From Closterium sp. NIES-65 (lineage: Eukaryota; Streptophyta; Zygnematophyceae; Desmidiales; Closteriaceae), in the NCBI GenBank assembly GCA_948144175.1, contig CANXME010002151.1:1-64000 (forward strand): 64,000 bases of DNA, read 5' to 3'. Shown here piece after piece: positions 57,423 through 64,000 of the stretch (positions are counted from its first letter, which is position 1; each line of letters starts with the position of its first letter). The translations under genes were made by a program, and so were the position numbers. The notes below the pieces were generated by a model. It ran no database searches. It saw only the letters and a list, made by a program, of their open reading frames with translations, and was not told where the DNA came from.

Positions 57423-58551
57423 GGCACTACGTGGACCCCAGAAGGAGGACTGGAAGGCTACCATGGATGCGGAGTTCAACAGTCTCATTAAGGGGGAGTA
57501 GCTGCTCTTGCTGCTGGTCTATGTCGATGACAAACTGGTGTTCTCACCTTCCATGGAGCAGATTGAGAGGACACAGAAGCTGCTGATGGACAACTTCAAG
57601 TGCAAGATGCTGGGGGATGTCCACTACTACCTGGGGCTGCAGATTGAGAGGGATGTTAAGAGGAGGTGGCTGCAGGTGCATCAGTCACACTACATTTCTG
57701 ATGTCATGGAGCGCTATGGTGTGATTGGGGTTCGCACTATGATGATACCGTTCCCTGCAGGCTTCAAAATGAAGAAGGCAGTTGAAGAGGATGATGTGCT
57801 TTAGGATGCGCAGCAGAATGAGTACCAGTCACTCATTGGGAGTGTGATGTATGCTGCTGTACATATCCGACCTGATGCTTCAACCGGAGTGGGGCAGCTA
57901 GCCAGAGTTATACAACGGCCCACTGAGAAGCAGTTGGGGGTGGCAAAGTGCTTGGTACGCTACCTCGGATCAACGGCATCTGAAGGTGTTCAGTTTTCAG
58001 CTGGCGGCCAGCTGAAACAGATTGGAGCAGATGGAATCATGCCTGGAACCTTCAAGCTGTTGTGCTTCACCGACGCTACGTGGGCCTCGGAGGAGGAGGA
58101 TCAGTCATCAATTGGCGGCTTTGTGTGCATGGTCGGAGGTGGACCAGTGAATTAGAGATCCAAGAAGCAGAGTGAGATTGCTCAGTCTTCTGGTGAGGCA
58201 GAGTACATGGCGATGTACTATGCCATCAAGGAGATCGTGCTTCTGAGGAAGCTGCTGGAGGACATGGGAGCTGAACAGGAGGGACCTACACCACTTTTCT
58301 CCGACAGCGAGGGAGCTATTAGCATGGCCAATTATCCTATCCTGAATGGGCTGAACAAGCCGATGAAGGTTAAGTGGCGCTGGGTGAGGCACATGGTGAA
58401 GGAGGGGATTGTTGAGCTTCACCATGTGAAGGCTAGCAAGCAAGCGGCAGATTTTCTTACCAAGAGACTCCCCGAGAGTGCACATTGGAAGTGTGCAAGG
58501 ATGTGCGGCATGGCATTGCACTAGTGTGGGTAGCAGTGTTATGAGTACATG
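57418..58551 (+). pseudogene. RT and RNase H part of element M
   Basis: Begins in the end of the linker (EEALRGPQKEDWKATMDAEF), then RT core (LLVYVDD near 57510, MLGDVHYYLGLQIERDV) and RNase H (FTDATWASEEEDQSSIGGF near 58065; EAEYMAMYYAIKEIVL near 58195; HVKASKQAADFLTKRL near 58425), ending at 58524. Part of RT is absent compared with N. A short tail to 58551 matches N's 3' non-coding sequence. Several breaks. Confidence 0.88.
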
Positions 58552-58688
58552 TGTGTTTTGTCTGAATGAGAAACAGGAATGGTGTGACTAGAAGGAACAA
58601 CAGTACAAATATGAAACCCTAAACTGGTGTACCCCCTATGGTGTGACCCACTACAGCCTAGAACCACACAAACATATAATGTTTGACA
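58552..58688 (-). repeat. 3' LTR of element I (about 137 bp)
   Basis: TGTGTTTTGTCTG...GTTTGACA. It is very short for a copia LTR, like that of H. M's tail abuts its left end. Confidence 0.8.
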
Positions 58689-58715
58689 CACCCCCATAGG
58701 CAAAGTGGGGGAGAC
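58689..58715 (-). other. Polypurine tract region of element I
   Basis: The minus strand reads TATGGGGGTG immediately before the LTR, after a second purine-rich stretch. The 58716-58920 stretch to the stop codon holds no further motif. Confidence 0.6.
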
Positions 58716-58920
58716 CTAGGGGTCACAAGACCAGTCAAGGCAAAGCAAGGCAAACAAGCTCAGGGTGGATCTCGAGGATTCCACACAAATTCCGAGCACA
58801 AGTAAGCGGTCACAAGACCAGTTCACATGCAGTTTTATAATAGAGCAAGAGGTACAATGATCACAACCTAGCAAGGGCAAACATGCAGGTATATATATAA
58901 TGATCACAGTACAGGCAAAG

Positions 58921-61900
58921 TCAAGAAGTAAGCAAGTGAGGAACAGTCGGCACAAGGCCTAGAAGAGTGCAAAAACGCTGATGGTCAACAGGCGGAAGCG
59001 CCTTGGTGAACACATCAGCAGTGTTGGCCTCAGTGGCCACGTAACGCAGAAGAAGCTGACCACGCTGCTGTAGCTCTCGAGCTAGAAAGTAACGCAGAGC
59101 AATGTGCTTCGTCCTGTGCTCCAGTCTGTGCTCCTGACACAAGGCTATGGTTGCCTTGTTGTCGACGTACAGCACTGGAGGAGAACGAGGCTGCTCTCCA
59201 AGGTCAGTCAGCAGGTAGGTGAGCCAGCGAAGCTCCTGGGCAGCCATGGCCGTGGCGTAGATCTCAGCCTCACAGCTGGAGCTGAGAACAGAAGAAGAAC
59301 GAGTAGAACGCCAAGAGACAGAGCCAGAGCCAAGACTGAAGGTGTAACCCTGAGACGACCGCTGAGTAGCCTGGTCGTCTGCCCAAGAAGCGTCTGAGTG
59401 CCCAGTGAGAACAGGCCGGTCTCGCCCTCCAAGCACTAGCCCCATGCCCGACGTACTGCACAAATAGCGCAACACCCTCTTAGCTGCATCCATGTGCTCC
59501 TTCCGGTGACGGCCGGGAGTGACATAGCGTGCTAAGATGCTGAGAGGGTATGCAAGGTCAGGTCGAGTGCAGGTCATCAGGTACATGAGGCAGCCCACAA
59601 GCTCTGGATACGGACCACTCGGCTCTACGGACTCATCGGAAGGCAGAGCTGAGAGCGAGTGTCCCGTAGGCAGAGGAGTGGACTGAGGCGAGGAGTACGT
59701 GAAGCCGAAGCGCTGAAGGACCTGCTCCACCATGTGTGACTGAGTCAAGGTGATGGTGCGCCGTGCTCTGTCCCGGGTGATCTGCAAGCCAAGATAGCTT
59801 GTCAGTTCACCCAGGTCTGTGCACGTGTGTCTCTTCTGCAGCTCGGACTTCACGTGAGCGAGACCAGCTGTGTCAGAAGTGGCAAAGACCAAGTCGTCGA
59901 CGTACACGAGGATGTAGAATGGCGGCAGTGAAGTGTCGGTGCGTAGAAATAGCGACGGGTCAGCAGTAGAAGGAGCGAACCCAAGAGCCGCAAGTGTAGT
60001 CCTCAGTGTGTCGTGCCACTCACGTGGCGCCTGGCGGAGACCGTAGACTGGCCGCCGGAGGCTCCACTGGGTACCAGGAGGGAACGACCCAGTGAAGCCA
60101 GGTGGGCGGCGCAGCCAGATCTCCTCGTGCAGGCTGCCCTGCAAGAAAGCTGTGCTGAAGTCAAGAGAGTGGAGCTCGTAGTCACGCTGAGCGGCGACGT
60201 GTAGCAGAACCCGAAGAGTGGTCATCTTCGGGGTCGGGGAGAAGGTCTGGAAGAAGTCAACTCCCTCTCGCTGACTGAAGCCTTGTGCAACGTAACGCGC
60301 CTTGAAGACAGGCGGAGAGCCCGGCGGCCGCTTCACCCTGAAAATCCACATGCCACTGACGATGTTCGCCCCAGGTGGGGGAACCTCGTCGACGTAGGTG
60401 CCAGTGGACTTCCAGGAAGCCATCTCTGTGTCCATGGCTGACTGCCACTGAGAGGAGTAGGGACCGGCCATCGCCTCTGCGTAAGAGCATGGGGTCGGGA
60501 TGTCTGGTGCATCCGGGTCTCCCTCAGGGGCAACAAGCATGGACACGAGATGGGGCAAAGCGGCAGCAAAGCACTCAAACTCCTCCTGCCTGTCCTCAAG
60601 GACGTCAGTGCCAAGAGAACACTCACCCCCGACGGACGGAGGACAGACAGACTCAGACTCAGCAACTAGGCTAGCAGCGTAGTCTAGACGACAGCGAGCA
60701 GCAAAGTCGACAAGCTCAGCAACTAAGGCGGACGCAGCAGCAGACTCAAAGGAAGGGTCAGTGACAACAGTAGCCAGGAGACGCGTGACAGTAGGACTGG
60801 CAGTACGAAGAGAGTCTGACTCAGGGTCAGCAAGAGCAGGAAGAGAAGAAGTAGGAGGAGACGGTAGTGGGACACGCTGTGGAGCAGTGGACGGACGAAG
60901 CGCCATCCGGTGAGTGCGTGGGACAACAGGAAGACTCTGACGCTGGACACGACTGCTAGAGAGAGCAGTGCGGACAGGTGACGCAGGGCGAGACTCAGGC
61001 TCACGACACTCAGTAAGACCTCCAGTCGGACCAGTGTAGGGAGCAGGACCAGGGAGAGAGGAGGCAGACGGTAGCTGCGACTGCAGCTGGACAGACGGAG
61101 GACACGCTAAGGAGAGAGGAGGACAAGGAGGAGGGAGCTGACCAAGAACCTGCTGCAGGAGCGGAACGAAGTACGGCCGGGACCGAGCAGCGACACCAGA
61201 GTCAGCAGGAACACTCGCCCCAGGGTCCGCAGCAGCAGCGGCAGCTCCACCACCCGGGTCCTCAGCACCAGCGGCAGCTCCAACGCCCGGGTCTGCAGCA
61301 CCAGCGGCAGCTCCAACGCCCGGGTCCTCAGCACCAGCAACAGCTCCAACACCCGGGTCCTCAGCACCAGCAACAGCTCCAACACCCGGGCTGTCAGCAC
61401 CAGCAGCAGCTCCAACGCCCGGGTTCTCAGTACGAGCAGCACCTCCAGCAGCATCAACTCCGGGGACCCCAGCACCAGCAGCTCCACTCCGGAGACTGAT
61501 GTGCCGAACGTACCACTCTCGAAGCTGTGGGGAAGAGGGCGGCTCCCGCCGTGGTGGGGAAACACGAGTACCAACTCCAGTAACACCACGAGCCCGAGAC
61601 GCACCCCACCGGAGGCTGCAGTACCGTGAGTACCACTCACATAGCTGCTGCGAAGAGGGAGGTCCTCCAGGCGCCTCACAGTCAACTGCAACACCACCAG
61701 GCTCAGCACCCCCAGACTCAGCACCTCCAGGCGCAGCACCCCCAGACCCAGCACCCCCAGGCTCAGCACCCCTAGTCTCAGCACCCCCAGGCTCAGTACC
61801 CCCAGCCTCAGCACCCCCAGACTCAGCACCCCTAGGCTCCGCCCGCACAGGCTCCGCACGCTCAGGCTCCGCACGCTCAGGCTCAGCACCTCTAGCAGGA

Positions 61901-64000
61901 CGCGAGTCGACAGCTACCTCGGCAGGCTCAACCGGGTCTACCTGAGAGACACCTGAGGGAGCGGCACCCTGAGGAGGAAGGGGGTCTACCACTGCAGCAC
62001 CTGGCATGAGGAAGAGAGGCGGGGGAGGGAGCGGGGCAGTGCGGTAGGGGAAGAGGCGGTAGAAGGGCACGGACTCGTCAAAAGTGACGTCCTGGGAGGG
62101 GAAGACGCGGTGCGAGGCGGGGTGGTAAAACTGCCAGCCAGACGCATCCGGGACAAAGCCAAGAAAGACACAGGGAGCAGTGCGGGAGGAGAGCTTGTCC
62201 GCAGACGTGTCGCGAACAAAAGCTCGGGATCCCCAGACACGGAAGCGTGACGCATCGCCAACCTCCCCCGTCCACAACAGTGTGGGCGAGGACTCCGGAG
62301 CGGAGACACGGGGCCAGAGGTTGAGCTGATGCGCAGCGTACCGGACCGCAAACGGCCACAGAAAGTGGGGGGCAGCCGCGTGGACTAAGGAGGTACGAGC
62401 GACCTCCATGACCAAGCCAATGCGGCGCTCAGCAACCCCATTCTGCTGTGGAGAGGCCGGAAGCGTGAACGACTGGCGAATGCCGTGCTCTGCACAGTAG
62501 GCTGCCAAGAGGTCAGAGGAGAACTCGCCACCTCTGTCAGAGTGCAAGCGCAGGACAGGAAACTCCGAGCGAGAACGCTCTCGCAGCTGAAGACGTGCTC
62601 TGCTGATCCAAGGGATCAGAACATCAGGGACTTCACCCTTGGTGCGCAAGGGGAAGACCGTGGTGTAGCGCGAGTAGTCGTCAACGACGATCAAGAAGTA
62701 CCTCTCCTGGCCCTGACCACGGACGCGGGCTGGGCCCCACACGTCCATGTGGAGCGTCTGCAAAGGAGCAGTCGTCGGGGGGAACGAGGAGGAGTGAGGG
62801 GCAGCGCGCTGCTGCCCCTCGACACAGGGAAGACAAGGAGGAGCAAGGGAGGGTGGGAGGGGAGGGAGTACCCGAGGAAGACCAGAGACAAGGTACCGGG
62901 AGTGCATGCCCCGGAGGCGCTGCACAGACGGGTGACCAAGTCGGTGGTGCCAGAGGACAGTCTTGTGCGCTAGAGAGCGACACGAGCAGGGGGCAGACAG
63001 CTGACCTGACGCAGACGCAGACGCCGCTACCTGAGGGGACTCAGTGGTCAGTGTGTACAGGTCCGACCCCGACTGCCGAGTGAAGGTAGCCAGGTGACGG
63101 CCCGTCCGAGCACACGTGCAGTGTGTCACACGCTCGTAGGCAGGGGTGAACTGGTGAACACCCCCATCCTGAAGCGCACAACCCGCCACCAAGTTCGTAG
63201 AGAACGAGGGGAGGTGGAGACCTGACAGTGCGCCTGACGGGACAGCAGGACAAGGAAGGACAGTGGAGGAGGTCGCAATGACCGGACCCCCAGAGGGGTC
63301 AGCGAGCGAGACAGCGACTGGTCGAGCAAGGGGCTCAAGAGCAGTGCGGTCACGAAAGAAACAGCGCGAAGCGCCTGAGTCTAGAGTGAAGGTGTGCAGT
63401 GCCTCAGTGGACTCAGTAGTACCTGGGGTGGCGGACACACAAGCACCTAGAGCAGTAGCCTCACTAGCACCTGGGGCAGCAGACACGCAAGCACCTAGGG
63501 CTGCAGCCTCACTCGTGCGGATGCCTGGGTCAGGCGGAACACACAGGTACTGGTCCTCCTCTCCACTAATAGTCAATGCATACATGGCTTTGAGAATAAC
63601 ATCAAAATCAAGAGCATAGATATCGATATCCTTCTTGAGGAGATCAGCCCACTGAGGGAGCTCAGGAGCGTCAGGAAACTGAGCACGCCACGCGTCATCT
63701 AGGCGAGAGAAGCAGCGCTGCGCAGTGTGCGCCCTCCCGCACGTCTGTCCCTTGCGGCGACCAGTGCGGATGACGTACGTGCAGCTAAGGCTACCTCCCC
63801 CACCCCTGTGCTGTAAGTACCACTCACGAAGCTCCTGGGAGGACTGAGGGTGCTGCGCGCTCTGGCCAGTGCCAGAGCCTCCACGACCACCACCGCCGCC
63901 TCCACCACGACCACCACCGCCTCTGCCGCCTCCACGTCCAATGCCGCCACCACCACCGCCCCCACCCCGGCCACCTCCGCCGCCGCTGCCTCCACTACCC
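58921..64000 (-). CDS. gag-pol polyprotein of element I (5' end off window)
   Basis: The single frame is open from the right edge to the stop at 58921, at least 1,690 codons. In order: Gly/Arg-rich region at the right edge; an LREWY module near 63815-63845; a Cys/His block (CTYVIRTGRRKGQTCG, HTAQRC) near 63720-63790; protease LDSGASRCFF near 63380; integrase zinc-finger HRLGH near 62940 and C..C near 62820; catalytic blocks MDVWGPARV (62740), HSDRGGEF (62530) and SPQQNGVAERR (62430); a long repeat-rich linker (about 62000-60900); RT from about 60340 with YVDD at about 59893-59904; RNase H (SDASWADDQATQRSSQGY near 59380; CEAEIYATAMAAQELRWL near 59250; HRTKHIALRYF near 59095). It looks whole. 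Confidence 0.92.
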   Translation of the reverse strand, partial: GSGGSGGGGGRGGGGGGGGIGRGGGRGGGGRGGGGGGGRGGSGTGQSAQHPQSSQELREWYLQHRGGGGSLSCTYVIRTGRRKGQTCGRAHTAQRCFSRLDDAWRAQFPDAPELPQWADLLKKDIDIYALDFDVILKAMYALTISGEEDQYLCVPPDPGIRTSEAAALGACVSAAPGASEATALGACVSATPGTTESTEALHTFTLDSGASRCFFRDRTALEPLARPVAVSLADPSGGPVIATSSTVLPCPAVPSGALSGLHLPSFSTNLVAGCALQDGGVHQFTPAYERVTHCTCARTGRHLATFTRQSGSDLYTLTTESPQVAASASASGQLSAPCSCRSLAHKTVLWHHRLGHPSVQRLRGMHSRYLVSGLPRVLPPLPPSLAPPCLPCVEGQQRAAPHSSSFPPTTAPLQTLHMDVWGPARVRGQGQERYFLIVVDDYSRYTTVFPLRTKGEVPDVLIPWISRARLQLRERSRSEFPVLRLHSDRGGEFSSDLLAAYCAEHGIRQSFTLPASPQQNGVAERRIGLVMEVARTSLVHAAAPHFLWPFAVRYAAHQLNLWPRVSAPESSPTLLWTGEVGDASRFRVWGSRAFVRDTSADKLSSRTAPCVFLGFVPDASGWQFYHPASHRVFPSQDVTFDESVPFYRLFPYRTAPLPPPPLFLMPGAAVVDPLPPQGAAPSGVSQVDPVEPAEVAVDSRPARGAEPERAEPERAEPVRAEPRGAESGGAEAGGTEPGGAETRGAEPGGAGSGGAAPGGAESGGAEPGGVAVDCEAPGGPPSSQQLCEWYSRYCSLRWGASRARGVTGVGTRVSPPRREPPSSPQLREWYVRHISLRSGAAGAGVPGVDAAGGAARTENPGVGAAAGADSPGVGAVAGAEDPGVGAVAGAEDPGVGAAAGAADPGVGAAAGAEDPGGGAAAAAADPGASVPADSGVAARSRPYFVPLLQQVLGQLPPPCPPLSLACPPSVQLQSQLPSASSLPGPAPYTGPTGGLTECREPESRPASPVRTALSSSRVQRQSLPVVPRTHRMALRPSTAPQRVPLPSPPTSSLPALADPESDSLRTASPTVTRLLATVVTDPSFESAAASALVAELVDFAARCRLDYAASLVAESESVCPPSVGGECSLGTDVLEDRQEEFECFAAALPHLVSMLVAPEGDPDAPDIPTPCSYAEAMAGPYSSQWQSAMDTEMASWKSTGTYVDEVPPPGANIVSGMWIFRVKRPPGSPPVFKARYVAQGFSQREGVDFFQTFSPTPKMTTLRVLLHVAAQRDYELHSLDFSTAFLQGSLHEEIWLRRPPGFTGSFPPGTQWSLRRPVYGLRQAPREWHDTLRTTLAALGFAPSTADPSLFLRTDTSLPPFYILVYVDDLVFATSDTAGLAHVKSELQKRHTCTDLGELTSYLGLQITRDRARRTITLTQSHMVEQVLQRFGFTYSSPQSTPLPTGHSLSALPSDESVEPSGPYPELVGCLMYLMTCTRPDLAYPLSILARYVTPGRHRKEHMDAAKRVLRYLCSTSGMGLVLGGRDRPVLTGHSDASWADDQATQRSSQGYTFSLGSGSVSWRSTRSSSVLSSSCEAEIYATAMAAQELRWLTYLLTDLGEQPRSPPVLYVDNKATIALCQEHRLEHRTKHIALRYFLARELQQRGQLLLRYVATEANTADVFTKALPPVDHQRFCTLLGLVPTVPHLLTS
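61200..61440 (-). repeat. 33-bp repeats in the linker of element I
   Basis: About seven units of GCACCAGCGGCAGCTCCAAC plus CGCCCGGGTCCTCA code for the 11-residue repeat DPGVGAAAGAE on the minus strand. Confidence 0.88.
61674..61905 (-). repeat. 15-bp repeats in the linker of element I
   Basis: About fifteen units of CCCCCAGGCTCAGCA code for the five-residue repeat GGAEP/GGAES on the minus strand, between the integrase and the LREWY modules. Confidence 0.88.

Larger units (their letters stand above)
48545..58551 (+). mobile_element. Element M, family-2 copia, interrupted by N and cut by L and I
   Basis: Plus-strand element: LTR piece, primer-binding site, gag-protease-integrase-linker (48887-51810), then N (51811-57417), then the rest of linker, RT and RNase H (57418-58524) and a 3' tail to 58551, where element I begins. 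Three other elements inserted into it (L, N, I), so it is among the oldest in the right half. Many breaks. Confidence 0.9.
58552..64000 (-). mobile_element. Element I, family-3 copia, looks whole within the window
   Basis: A short 3' LTR (58552-58688), polypurine tract and one uninterrupted gag-pol frame from 58921 to the right edge. No break is seen; the 5' end is outside the window. It inserted in the 3' tail of M. It is the least damaged element in the window and probably the youngest insertion on this side. Confidence 0.9.

Noticed and set aside
58716-58920. Possible small gene between the LTR and pol stop of element I
   Set aside because: Only short frames without motifs. The position is the usual 3' untranslated stretch between the stop codon and the polypurine tract.

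Overview
This 64 kb window is almost wholly made of Ty1/copia LTR retrotransposons, most of them nested in one another, plus two arrays of a 34-bp minisatellite. I could support no host gene, rRNA, tRNA or CRISPR array. The primer-binding sites match the 3' end of plant initiator tRNA-Met, and the gag-PR-IN-RT-RH order and element density fit a large streptophyte genome (land plant or charophyte-grade alga). I cannot name the species. All LTR elements are treated as fossils.

I group the elements by LTR and protein likeness. Family 1 (LTR about 1.1 kb, TGTTGGGTGC...ACACCAACA) comprises A, B, E, F and L, a solo LTR D, two LTR pieces at the left edge and an inverted piece at 31170. Family 2 (LTR about 0.75 kb) comprises M and N. 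Family 3 (very short LTR, about 0.13 kb, GC-rich, repeat-rich polyprotein) comprises H and I. C, G, J and K are single remnants of further copia families.

Layout: 1-6075 is a stack of family-1 pieces ending with A (minus). 6076-16460 is remnant C (minus), with B (minus) inserted in its reverse transcriptase and an LTR-like insert farther right. 16460-19193 is minisatellite array 1, with solo LTR D inside it. 19194-31169 is E (plus) with F (plus) inserted in its gag-protease junction. 31170-33645 holds an inverted family-1 fragment and then remnant G (plus). 33650-34170 is minisatellite array 2. 34171-35891 is the 5' part of H (minus). 36121-38190 is J (minus). 38191-39240 is LTR-like non-coding DNA. 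39240-43149 is K (minus), followed by a GTCGAC-rich repeat tract to 44564. 44565-48544 is L (minus), which landed in the 5' LTR of M. 48545-58551 is M (plus), with N (minus) inserted between integrase and RT. 58552-64000 is I (minus), which landed in the 3' tail of M and runs off the right edge with an open polyprotein frame.

Three insertions are closed by exact 5-bp target duplications (B in C, TTCTG; F in E, GGAGC; N in M, GAGGA), and D has a near match. The window therefore gives a readable insertion order. The points most worth following up are the hairpin-rich 34-bp minisatellite, whose arrays abut retroelements at two loci; the LREWY module shared by gag and the integrase-RT linker of family 3; and the GTCGAC tract.
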